Shown: one piece after another, positions 41,801 to 52,835 of the stretch
Layout: every line of letters begins with the position of its first letter
Position numbering within the stretch: position 1 is the first letter of the stretch
Assembly: GCA_036785705.1 (NCBI GenBank)
Contig: JAWUZG010000004.1
Location: forward strand, 10,698,501-10,762,500
Source of the DNA: Acanthornis magna
Taxonomy: Eukaryota > Chordata > Aves > Passeriformes > Acanthizidae
Length of the DNA stretch: 64,000 nucleotides
Reading direction: 5' to 3'
Made by a program: the position numbers and the translations under genes
Notes under the pieces: generated by a model
What the model saw: only the letters and a program-made list of their open reading frames with translations
What the model was told of the DNA's origin: nothing
Databases searched by the model: none

Positions 41801-43619
41801 ATTCAGCTTGTTTTAACCATTCATTAGGGATGAGGTGACTGTTGTCTACTTGTTTCAGATTAAAATCTGCAAATGTCATCTATAGTGAAGGCCTGACAAA
41901 AGGAAATAAACATTTAACAGCAAACAACAGCCCTTTCTGTCAACTTAGCACTGTTATACAGGTTTCAATTTTTATCTGGGAGACCATGAGAAGGGAAGTG
42001 TATGTGATGTGAAAGCATTTCCCTGAAAAGAGATGTTATTCTTGCTTAACAAAAAAGGGGAAACAAGTGCTAGACACCATAGGGTAGATTCAATCACTTC
42101 TCCAATTATTTTGTAATTCTGGATTGGGAATGATTATTATTCTTATCCTGTTTTATGTAAAATTTAGCCATTCTAAAACAAAGTACATATAAATTGTAAT
42201 AAGCAGTGAATTACTAGGGACAGAACCTTTTATGAGTAGAAAAAATACCTTTTTTGTCAAAAAAAGGAAGGAATATGATGTTATGTGCTTAACAGGAAAG
42301 CACTTATATGAGTAAAGCTTATAGCAAAATATTTTAAATGCATTTAATTGTGATATTAAAATAAATGTAAAAACATATATTTTCTTGTATGTGACCCAAA
42401 ACCAATTTTAGGTATGGAAGCTCAGACAATGCTATATCTAAGAATAGCTGCATAAAAGTTATTTTAAAAAAGCTCCATTTTTTTTTCTTTTTAGAACTGC
42501 AGTTCTAAAAAGACTAGGTTAATGTTGGCTTATGCCTACAATGTATGAAAATATGTGAGTTCAAACAGGAAAAAAAATCTTTATTTATATATAACTTTAA
42601 CCCACTTTTTTTTTTCTCAAAACCTCTCAGTAGAATAGGCAAATGAGTAAGAAGCACAGGTAGAGATTTCAACAGGTCCAAATACTTGCGAATTATTTTA
42701 TCATCTATCTTAGAGAAATCTCTGATCATTGCATGTTGTCATTAATTCTGTCCTGAGTCTTATAATTATCCTTACTCATTGCACCTAGGAACATTTTAAG
42801 ACTGAATGTATGCTTCTGCTTAGGAGGAAAAAATTCAGGGACTACAGCATATGGAACTCAGCTAAGCACCAGGATGCAAGGCTAGATTCAATCAGCAGGT
42901 ATTCTAAACAGCTTAAAAAAACCCCACTGTCAGGAGGATTTAGAAATTGAAAAGGGAATTTATCTAGATAGGGATGAAACTGGAATGCCTCTTCTCTTTG
43001 ATGATGAACTAATGAAGCAATTTGTACAGTTCTGTGGGAAACTGCTTCTGTTTTATTGTTCTCATTTTTTTCCTTTGTGTATCTGGTATAAGACTGTCAT
43101 GAGTGAAAGAGAATAATTTTTATTTTCTTATATTTGTGTGTGGTTGAAATGCCTTTATAAGTTTTTTGTTTGGTTGGTTGTTGCCGCTGGTTTTGTTGTT
43201 TCTTTTAGAATATTTTTAATTTGTTTATGCTGCTGCATCTGGCATTGATAACTGCTCTATGCTTTTCCACATCTTTGTGGGTCTTACCGTGCATTGCATT
43301 CTGCTGACTACACTGCTACCGGATAAACCAAGATGTTTCAGCATATTGAAAACACTGCTTGCTTCATCTCTACAGATCTACCAATGTAAATTGTTAAAGC
43401 AATTTGCTTATATAAGAACAGTTTTTTTCTACTTCATTTATAACTAGATAGGTTCAATTTTTGTCCATAATAAAAGAAAAATGATTGTGACTCTTGTTTC
43501 TGGTGCATAGTATTTTCTGCACATACCTGATTCCTCCCAAAGAACTTGGTTAGGTTGCATACCTGCACACATTAAAAAGGAGCACAAGGACACAGTGGAA
43601 GATGGGGAAATTCCAAGAA
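35887..43619. other. Long AT-rich non-coding stretch
   Basis: No gene or transposon is recognised. The 126-codon minus frame at 37643-38023 is the longest here. It is basic, shows no domain I know, and has no supporting neighbour. Overlapping minus frames at 36529-36883 show no domain either. Confidence 0.55.
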
Positions 43620-43757
43620 TTAATATCACTATGCTTCATGTTTTTAACTGAGCATGTTTTCCCTGTTAACTATTCAGTTTGTAATTTGTTCTTGCTTTTT
43701 GTATTTGGCTTGTGGTAACCTTAGAAAAGTCATGGCATTTACTGAGATTCTGTCACT
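43620..43757. repeat. Copy B of the 138-bp dispersed segment
   Basis: Starts TAATATCACTATGCTTCATG and ends GAGATTCTGTCACT, in the same orientation as copy A at 35318-35456. Homology stops about 10 bases before a CR1 fragment, so the junction may reflect insertion beside or into an existing repeat. Confidence 0.85.
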
Positions 43758-43765
43758 CTCCCCTT

Positions 43766-43966
43766 CCCCTCACAAGAAAGTTGTAACTGCAATGAGGTCT
43801 CCCCTCAGTCTCCTCTAGGCTGAACAGAGCGAGTGACCTCAGCCACTCCTCATACAGCTTCCTCTTAAAGTCATACATCGTTTTTGTTGCCCTCATTTGG
43901 ATGGTCTCTTACAGCTTAATGCCCTTTTCATATTGTGGAGATTAAAATTGCACACAGTATTCAAGG
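43766..43966 (-). mobile_element. CR1 LINE internal fragment, minus strand
   Basis: The plus strand shows the complement of the CR1 ORF2 C-terminal region. It includes AATGAGGTCTCCCCTCAGTC, then CTCAGCCACTCCTCATACAG, then TTTGTTGCCCTCATTTGGA and CACAGTATTCAAGG at the end. The 3' tail is absent and the 5' part is truncated. The subfamily differs from the 14-22 kb copies. Confidence 0.9.
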
Positions 43967-45640
43967 TTTATGTATCGATGTATATGATTTTTATATGTGT
44001 GTTCATGTATGTGTTTGCGTATGTGTGTGCAAATATATATATATGTCTCCCACTAACAGACCTCCATCAAATTCAGCCAGAGATGGCATCAGCATGTAGC
44101 CACTGGTACACTTTGGTTGTGAGAGGAGTGTGCCTGTCAGTGGCTGAGGTGTGGCCGTGTGCACATGCACTGAATATCTGTGTGTGTTGTGTGTGCTCAG
44201 CCTTGGTGCTGTTTGGACCTGTGGGCACGGAGCAGCAGCAACTTCACCTCTGTCAGATGGCTGTATTTGGTCTCTCACTAACAAACATCTGTTTTTCTAG
44301 CACCAAATATGGTCCAGGTTTTGCAAGAGGGAAACATGGACATCAACGAACCATGAATAATTGATTTTTCAAATGTAGATCCTTTATAATTTACCAACTG
44401 CCCATAATGAGATTGTGATTTTTGCAAATTGTTGTTATTTGAAAACTATTTATACTTTAAAATGAACACAGTTCAGACTTCAAACTTCACAATATAAAGT
44501 AATTCCTTTGGTTTTTTGTCATTTGACATTTTTCTTCAATTTCTTGAGAATATAAATATGTGTTTTTACATTGCTGATTTAGATAAAATGATTTTGTTAA
44601 GATCTTTGAGCTATTTGGCTAGGTCTAAAAATTGACCAAAGCAAGTATTTTATGTATCTGATTCATTATATAAGACTTGCTATATTTTCATCTACTGCTT
44701 CATAGCATAATATAGTGTTCAAAGACTGTCACTGAACTCCCTTAAAATGAAATTAATTTTGTCACAGACATATTTTGTTGCATCATAAAATAAGTCTGAG
44801 GACATGAAATTAATTTTCTACCAAGATTCTCTCCATCAAAATATTTTCATAAATGAGAATAAAATTAGGTAGTGTGGATACAGTCAAATAGAATTAATAC
44901 GTGATTAAACTGCAACAGCACTTTAAGCATCTTTTCCTCTCTACTCACTCAGATATGATTACTATAATACTTACTGTTAAAATCATATTTCATTTTATTT
45001 TCATGTTTTGAAGAGCATTGTTCTGATCATATATGACTTCTGAGCTAACCCAGTAATAAGACTCGTATTTAAAACATTTTTTTCATTATGTTCTTAGGAA
45101 CACAAAATGCTATCAGTTTTACCACACTTAAATTTTCTACCTGAGCCAATCTACTGAGGGAGCGGAGTGCCTTTAATGAAGTTATTCCACAGTAGCTGAC
45201 ATCTACTCCAGAACTAAAACTGGCTCCTTCACTAGAATTAATGTGGTCCACATTTTCACTGAGTAGGATTTAGAAGGTCCATTCTAATTTGTTTCTTTTT
45301 TTTAAACTTAATTTTTAACTCCTGATGTTTACTATAACACAAAGAGCACAACACACCACAAAACACTAACGAAACACACAGAAAAAAATTCTCCCCCCAA
45401 CCTAAACAAACAGATGAACACACCAAACAAACAAACCAACCCAAGCAACAAAACCCCAAGACCCTATTCTGCAAATATACCAGGATTGGCTGCTAGGGTC
45501 ACAACCAAAATACCAATTGGGTTTCTTTAGTCATTTACATTGTACCATCTCTGTTAGCAAGAGATACCACATTTTGTCCTAAAGTTACAACTGTATTCAC
45601 AGTATTCATATTATTGCAAGGAAAAGGAAGAAATATTTAT
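43967..45640. other. Non-coding stretch with TG/TA-rich and GC-richer patches
   Basis: A TG/TA-rich low-complexity patch lies at about 43975-44045. It is followed by a GC-richer patch to about 44300, whose edges carry the similar words TCTCCCACTAACAGAC and TCTCTCACTAACAAAC. The rest is AT-rich, with a CA-rich patch at about 45335-45465. The 155-codon plus frame at 43897-44364 runs through CR1, the TG repeat and this patch, so it is not a gene. Confidence 0.55.
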
Positions 45641-46000
45641 TCTTTTAGTTCACCTGGCATTCCCAGGGAGCAGCAGGAGTGGAGTGCTCCAGAAAGTCTG
45701 GGGACCAGGAGCCAAGAGTGACAGCAAGGCGGGCAGGGCAGTGCCCTCAGCAGCAGCGACACAGACCCACAGCTCCAAGCAAGAGCAGAGTGGGTCTGGT
45801 GATGTCAGTCAGGTTCAACCAAGAGTTCTGATGGCCAGAAAGGGCTGCAGCAGTGAGGTCCAAGGTCAAGACAGGTAGTCATGTCAACATGGCAGGAGCA
45901 CCCTTCAAGCTCAAGTGCAGCTCCAAAGGGTGGGGAGGACAGGGACCAGATCCAAACAAGGCTTCTCACAGCTTAGTCTCTCTCTTCAAACATAAATCTG
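45641..46000. other. GC-richer, CAG/AGG-rich block of unknown origin
   Basis: Composition differs sharply from both sides, with many CAGGAG, AGCAGC and GGTC-AGG words. It resembles old retroviral or LTR sequence in texture, but no ends or domains are visible. The 64-codon frame at 45684-45878 shows no domain. Confidence 0.35.
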
Positions 46001-46239
46001 ATCCATGGTTACACAGGAGTGTCATATCATAGCTAACCTTTAACACGGGCAGCTAAATCCCTGTGGGAGCGGAGGCTGCAAATGAGGCTGCTGTTGCACT
46101 CCAGGCCATGGTAGACATTTTGGAAAGATAATAAGATTAAATGAAAAATCAGAATCCAGCCAGAAGCTGTGATAAAGGAAAATACAACCCCAAAGAAACC
46201 TAGGAATTCATAATTTCTGCTCTCCCAAGTTCTGGGCAT

Positions 46240-46545
46240 CATTTAATGATGTGATGCAGCAATGTTCCTAAAGCTGTTGTTGGGAGGAAATGTCCTGCAG
46301 GTTCCTTCAAAAATATTAAAATACTTCATTTGCATTGGAAAGAAATCAAAGGGCTGCTAGATATCCCTTGGATGGCTGTAATGAGATTTGCCCTCATCGG
46401 GACTTTCAATCAAAATATTGTTGCTTATTTCCCGAGATCCACTGGGAAAATCTTTCCTTTACATCAGCATGACTCGGAGATAGAAGAAAGGCTTCTGGGA
46501 AGGTGAGAATTACTGGCGCCGTTAAACATTCATGTAGAATTGTTA
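46240..46545. promoter_or_regulatory. Candidate conserved regulatory element
   Basis: Balanced, non-repetitive sequence lies between AT-rich flanks. It holds an octamer-type word ATTTGCAT (46327-46334), an ATTGTT word of SOX type near 46418, and several CpGs. This mix, with no open frame or repeat, is typical of conserved non-coding elements. It is an inference from texture only. Confidence 0.3.
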
Positions 46546-47929
46546 TTATTATATTTTTCTTATTAACTTCCTTATTAAGAAATTTTTAAATAAAACATAA
46601 TGTATTATTTTGTTATTTTCACCCTAAAACCACTGCATTTGGGTCCAGCTAAACTAAAGAATGTGTATCTTTGGAGTAACATTTTTGATTAAGCAAAAGA
46701 TTCATCCATCATCTGGTTCTGATTTGGGGAAGAGAGGAGCTGAAGTGTCAGGAAGACATGAGATCATGAAATGGTTGGTTGCTGGGGAATTATTTAACAT
46801 GCATCATCTTTCCTCAAGAAAAAATTCTCATTAGGTGCTGTGGGAGAAGGAAGCAAAGACGCAATTCATATCTCTAGACAATCCCCAATTTTTTTCAGAC
46901 ATTATTTATTATGCATGAAAAATAGAAAATTCACCACTTACGGTTAATTCCTTTATGTTTAAACCAACCATTTAAAAATGGATACTGAAACCAGTAAGTA
47001 ATACATTTATCATATATTTAAAAAAGAAAAGAAACAGACTGAAAAGAAAAGCTATTTATGAAATCTTTATTTACTTGCTTAAGCACAATTTAACTTACAT
47101 CCTACTTCATATAACCTAATGTTTCATTCTTATTATTTATTAGAGGGAAAATATTATGAATGGATATTGGTCTGCAGACAAATGAATGCCTAGTTATGGC
47201 AATGTCCAATTTAAGTCAGTTCTAACTGGCTTGCATTTATTATGTTTCATAATTTTTAATAGGAACAAATTGTATTTTTTAAGTTTTTAAACTCTAAAAA
47301 GGATTAAATATATAACAATTATGTCAAAACCCCAATAATAATTCTAATAATACAGGTTAAATACTTATTGTTTCCAAGGACTAAAGAAAAGAAGAAAAAA
47401 GCATAATGAAACTTCCAATGTCAAGAAATATGATTCCAAAAATAATTATTAGCTGTATTAACAGGTCTGCATCTGTTTTAATTTGAGGGATATTTTTATT
47501 TCTTTATCTTCCCAGTCACTCTGTTTGGAATAGTAATTGAATGAAATATTTGAAGAAAATATCTAGTCATTTTGCCTTAAATCACTGTCTTTATTAACCA
47601 TTATATTTTAATTTGCTTTGTTATTTTGTGTACAACATTCTCTGAATAGCTTCTTATTATACAAAATAAATGTTTTCTGCATATAAATGCTCATTAACAT
47701 GAAAGTGTCTGTCTATGGAAGTTCTTAATGAACATTAAGAGTGTAATGGTATATCCTAAAAAGCTAATAGTAGGTAATGAAAGATGGATGTGGTTGGGAA
47801 ATAAGTAGTTTTCTCATATTTTGATTATACATTTCTTTAAATAAAATAGTCAATTATGAGAGAGAAGCAAAAAGTTTAGTTCTCAATATTGAGGTGCTAT
47901 TTCTACTACAAGATTACATGAAGCTGCAT
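46546..47929. other. AT-rich non-coding stretch
   Basis: Unique AT-rich sequence; no gene or repeat is recognised. Confidence 0.6.
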
Positions 47930-48290
47930 GAAACTTTTAAAAATTAATTAAATTCAACTATTTAATTTAGGTTAAATGTTTATTGTACACTTAATACATA
48001 ACCTTTAAAATTAATTTAATAAAGTTTAAAAGTAACACCAACCTAATCTATTTTCCTCATAATTAACCCAACCATGCCAGCAATAAATGTGCCTTTGCTC
48101 TGTAATTGATAAATTAAACTTGTAAAGACTTTTAGTATTTAACTGTTGTTTAACAAAATAACTAGTGGGTTGATTTGGTATCAATTAATTGCCAAAAAAT
48201 AATTAGCATGTTAATTGGCATTTATTTTAGTATAGTGGTAGCTATCTAGTCAATTGCTAATTAAAATACTTAAACCATTCCTTTCAATTT
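47930..48290. promoter_or_regulatory. Candidate homeodomain-rich regulatory block
   Basis: Many TAAT/ATTA cores occur in about 360 bases. They include AAATTAATTAAATT (about 47940), GTAATTGATAAATTAAAC, the perfect 10-bp palindrome CAATTAATTG at 48182-48191, AATAATTAGCATGTTAATTGG (in part) and CAATTGCTAATTAAAA (about 48251). The block is not a simple tandem repeat. Dense homeodomain cores of this kind are common in developmental enhancers, but AT-rich DNA also yields such words by chance. Confidence 0.3.
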
Positions 48291-48507
48291 ATACAAATGA
48301 GATTATACTTTTATTACCTACTTCATTTTTAGGTAATGATAGGGTATGTAAATTTATGTCTCTTATTTATTGTACTTAAGCAGTAACAACTGATAGTTTA
48401 TTAGCAGTGACATACCCTCTTATCAAGAGCACATTAATGATATGAGTTTGGCATCACATGTACTTTGAAACTTTCTGAGGACTGCATTTGTACATTTTGG
48501 TGGTAAG

Positions 48508-48967
48508 TCCCTTCCCTTCCCTTCCCTTCCCTTCCCTTCCCTTCCCTTCCCTTCCCTTCCCTTCCCTTCCCTTCCCTTCCCTTCCCTTCCCTTCCCTTCC
48601 CTTCCCTTCCCTTCCCTTCCCTTCCCTTCCCTTCCCTTCCCTTCCCTTCCCTTCCCTTCCCTTCCCTTCCCTTCCCTTCCCTTCCCTTCCCTTCCCTTCC
48701 CTTCCCTTCCCTTCCCTAACCTTCCCTTCCCTAACCTTCCCTAACCTTCCCTAACCTTCCCTAACCTTCCCTAACCTTCCCTAACCTTCCCTTCCCTAAC
48801 CTTCCCTTCCCTAACCTTTCTTTCCCTTCCCTAACTTTCCCTTCCCTTCCCTAACCTTCCCTTCCCTTCCCTAACCTTCCCTTCCCTAACCTTCCCTAAC
48901 CTTCCCTTCCCAAAACTTCCCTAACCTTCCCAAACTTTCCCTTCCCAAACCTTCCCTTCCCTTCCCT
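48508..48967. repeat. (CCCTT)n array passing into a CCCTAAC-bearing array
   Basis: From 48508 to 48716 the unit CTTCC repeats without a fault, about 42 copies. From 48717 to 48967 it continues with 15 CCCTAAC words. These include a regular decamer CTAACCTTCC in six successive copies at 48731-48790, and end-variants CAAAC. The plus strand is wholly pyrimidine in the first part. A plus frame at 48488-48754 reads a five-residue Phe-Pro-Ser-Leu-Pro repeat only because the 5-bp unit keeps all frames open. Confidence 0.97.
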
Positions 48968-51900
48968 CTGAAAATCTCCCCCTCAGCTGAAAATTTCATT
49001 CTAAATAAACACATAGAAAAATTTCAGATAAGAAAATGGGGAAGGGGTTTGGGTGCTTAGAATGTTAATTTTATTGTTTTCTTATATTGTGCAGATTGTT
49101 AATCATGTATGAAAAAAGTCTGAAAACGATGTTAATACATTAGCAAAGGGCATCATATTGTAAAACCACATAATAATAAGAAACTTAAAAGGAATGAATT
49201 TTGTTATCCTGAATACCAAGAACAAATTGGTGATCTGATCTAAAGAACTGCTGATCAATACGATAATTATTTGAATAAAGATAGCATTGGCTCTTCAGAT
49301 CTCATATCTGTTTTGGTAAACACACCTCTGCCTTGACAGACAAGCTGTAATTTTGATTTTGGGGGCAACAGCAGTTGTAGGGTTTTTCCTTCATTTGGAG
49401 TGTGTTTTTTGAATAGAAAGGTCATCTCAGAAGTCCCAACTGAAGATACTAAGAATAAAAATGTACTGAGGGACAGGACAAAAAAAACCCAAATCAATTC
49501 ATTTAGGAAAACAAAAACCTTTTTCTTTGGGGATATTTTAGGATTCCTTTGAGTGGTCAAAAAAATAATGTAAGATTGTGGCTAGGTGAAAAATATAAAA
49601 TTATTGTCCATTATGTATATTGTTTTTACTTGTAGGAGGCATGCATATATACATTTGTGTGCTCATCTAACCAACTGAAGAAATTGAAAAGAGTTAACAT
49701 AACATAACATAACAACATAACATTACAACATAACATAACATTACACATAATATGGTATAATTTTTCCTATTCCATGTATAAAGCCAATAACGTTAATAAG
49801 AAAAATATTGTCATGAAACTGTGTTTGTCGTATAGTATGAAAACAATGGGTTGTATTCTGTTCTTTTTACTTTTAAGATAGTATATGGAATTTTCCATCA
49901 GTGGTTTTTTTTATGTTGCATTTCGATAACATTAGAGCAATTAATACAAGATTTAGGGCATGCGTTGAAGAATATTGTGGTCTAATTTTCAGCATGCATA
50001 TGTAAATATATCTGTGAACAGGATATTGTAATTAGTCATAGTGCATGTTATATGCATGATGAAAATTTATATGAATAGTTAAATAGAACGTTCAAAGCAG
50101 ATCATGGGAAAATTGTTTTGCAACCTGTGGCTGAATGTTGTATAAATAACATTGCTATAATCTTTTATGTGTTTGAAGTGGATGCACACTCTGTTTATAT
50201 GCTCCTTTACAAGATGCATCATCTTGGGAAGAAAGATTTTCAGTGTTTAGTCAAGTACCATTGTCAGCAAAGGGCTAAAAGCAAATAGTATAGTGATTTG
50301 TGTATTACTCAGGTTCTCTTTTAGTAAGTGTCAGTAATTGAACAGCTGTTTCCTATGCATACTAAAGTTCAGCCAAAAGGATTTGTCAAGCAAGTGAGCC
50401 AACAGAATATTTCAGTAGCTGATTTTCAAGGCAAGAAAAACTCAAGTGAACTGCGCTGAATATTAAATGTTGAGGGAAACATCGGAATAATCTAATCGTT
50501 ATTATGCAAATGAGAGAGAAAAAAACACTGGTACTGTAATAGCCAAATTATAAATGAAGGTGAAATGGGTTCTTTTTTCTGTCAAGCTTTTTTATCATGG
50601 ATTTAATGCCTTTCAAGAAAAAATATGTAAATTGTTAATATACAAAAAAATAGTCTTAAGATATTGAAGAGCCAATAATACCAATTCTTGAGAATTTTTA
50701 TTTACTTAGCAATATATTGCTTTGTACATAGTTTTATGTGCAGTAAATAAGACTCACTTCTGCAACAGCAAAATCGATATTGGACATAGAAGCAAAATAG
50801 AAACCCGAGCGACATCAGTATGCAACTGGATTTACAATGCAGTAACATTTTTTCCATGTCTATGACTATTCCAAAATATGAAGGCTACATCTCTTAAGTA
50901 TAGTTATCAGCCAAGCAAATGGAGCAAAATCCATTTAAAATATGTTAGAAAATAAAGGTCAAATCCCAGATTACTTACATCAAAAATCATGGTGGACAGA
51001 GGGAATTTGGCAAAGGCAAAACCAACAGAGTCAATATTCAGTAAAATGGACATGAAAGTGAAGGCACAGATTTGTCCCAGTCTTCTAAAATGTGTGATAA
51101 GACTGGCAAGTGGTAAAATAAAAGTACAAATTTTATTTGGTATATTCATACTAAGAGGCTTGGCTGTGAAGCTGAAAATATTAACTGCAAGTGAAATAGC
51201 TTTAACGCTATGCTACAAAAGAAAATGGAGATGAACTTTTTTAAAGAAGGTGCTTGTAATTATTATTTGTGTGACATCACAGAGATGTAGTAGTTCCAAC
51301 AGATGCCAGATTAAGTCCCCAGATCAAATGAGGGAACTTATTTGTAATCCAAGCTTTACTTCCAGTAATAACAGTTGCAGGAAAAAAACACCTGTTCTAC
51401 CAGAAGGTCAGGGGAGCAATAAACAGAGGTACTTTTATTGTCTATGGGTAGTTTTGAGTTGTTTTGTTGTTTGGTTTTTTGTTTGTTTTGGTTTTGGCAG
51501 CATTTTGTCTACTGATTTCTATTTGCTTTATTCTGAAGACGGCTTTGTTGGTTGGTTATGTTTTTGTTCATACTTGCCAAGACACATTCATTCGAACAGA
51601 ACTATCTCTTCCATACCCTAAATTTCTGTTTTCACTCAATTGTTTGGCTGACAGCTGCATCTATAATTATTCAAAATTAATGCTCTCAATGCATTAAACT
51701 ACACCTCCTATGGAAAACATTCCTGAAAATAAATTATTATTTTCTTGTATATATTAAATAGTTGGAAATTCACCTGTTTAAACATACCTGCTTTTCTGTT
51801 AGAGATGCAAAAAAACAAGCAAATAAATAAAATTTATTTGTTTAATAAATCTGGCCACAGATTAAGCCCATGCGTTTAATTTTTTTAAAATTGTTTTTCT

Positions 51901-52137
51901 TCTACTTGTGCTATTAAAAGCACATGAATTATTATAAAATACTCTAGGCCAAAAGAATATCTTAAATCAATTATAATTTACAGAATTATAATCCAGAAGT
52001 AACACTTCAGAAATAACTTTGGAAGAGTTATGGATCTACAGTGATGGGAAAATGCAATTCAGGGCTGATCAAAGCATCATTGAATATAAATAATAAAAAA
52101 GTCATGACAGTAAAGGCTTTTTTTCAGAAGTTAATAC
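48968..52137. other. AT-rich non-coding stretch
   Basis: Apart from the AACAT-type microsatellite at 49695-49750, I see nothing repetitive or coding. The overlapping plus frames at 51250-51697 are hydrophobic and T-rich, with no domain. Confidence 0.6.
49695..49750. repeat. Imperfect (ATAAC)n microsatellite
   Basis: AACAT/ATAAC pentamers repeat with occasional interruptions (AACAACATAACATTAC). Confidence 0.9.
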
Positions 52138-52140
52138 TAT

Positions 52141-52162
52141 TATATATATATATATATATATA
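52141..52162. repeat. (TA)11 microsatellite
   Basis: Uninterrupted TA repeat followed by AATATACTATTATA. Confidence 0.95.
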
Positions 52163-52638
52163 ATATACTATTATACTTCTACTTAAACACCTGCAGAAAC
52201 AGTTCCTACAACTGTAACTTTAAACAACACTTGGTATTTTGAAATTGAATTAGTTTTAGTATTTTCAAATAATGGCTACAGTCACTAAGCTCAGTCCTGT
52301 CATCAAAGACCTAAGTACCTAATACCACGAGGAACTCAAAGTATCTTAGTCCATGCCTAGTAGATCTGTGCATTCACAGGAGACTTGGCCACCTTAAGAA
52401 TAACAGAGAAAGCAAGATAACATAAGCCATCCCACATGTTGCTCTACAAGGAAGAGCAAGGCAGTTGAACTGACCTCTAGAAGTTAAGCTATGCAAATTG
52501 TTTTTCATATATTGAAGAGTGAATTCTTTTATCCAACTAACATTTCTAATTAAAATATTCAGCATTTCTGAACCACTCGGCCAGATTTTTTTTTTTTAGA
52601 AATAAAAAGTACTTTCAGCAAGTCCTTTGCTTTCATTA

Positions 52639-52774
52639 CCCTCACTATGACCTTCCTATGGACATCCTTTCATTATTTTTTTTTTCTTTTATGGATGTGT
52701 TTGAATAATTCAGTTTAAATAAACACATTACAAACTTGACTGGAATAAGGAGAATGAGGAGGTCATAGTGAGGG
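52639..52774. repeat. 14-bp inverted repeat with 108-bp spacer
   Basis: CCCTCACTATGACC at 52639-52652 is the exact reverse complement of GGTCATAGTGAGGG at 52761-52774. The spacer is AT-rich and carries no frame. It could be the ends of a small decayed element or a chance pair. Confidence 0.7.
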
Positions 52775-52806
52775 ATAAGGACATGAAGTTGTCTGTAAAT
52801 ATTTTC

Positions 52807-52835
52807 AGTGCATGCATTTAGAAAATGCATGCACT
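52807..52835. repeat. Perfect 13-bp hairpin with 3-nt loop
   Basis: AGTGCATGCATTT, loop AGA, then AAATGCATGCACT. The arms match exactly. Each arm also contains the self-complementary word TGCATGCA. Confidence 0.95.

Noticed and set aside
43897..44364. 155-codon plus frame
   Set aside because: It runs from a minus-strand CR1 through a TG/TA-rich repeat into unrelated sequence, so it has no coherent origin.
48488..48754. Open frame with a Phe-Pro-Ser-Leu-Pro repeat
   Set aside because: The frame exists only because the 5-bp CTTCC unit has no stops; it is a satellite, not a protein.
48508..48967. CRISPR-like array
   Set aside because: Units are 5-10 bp without unique spacers, in a vertebrate genome; it is a simple satellite.
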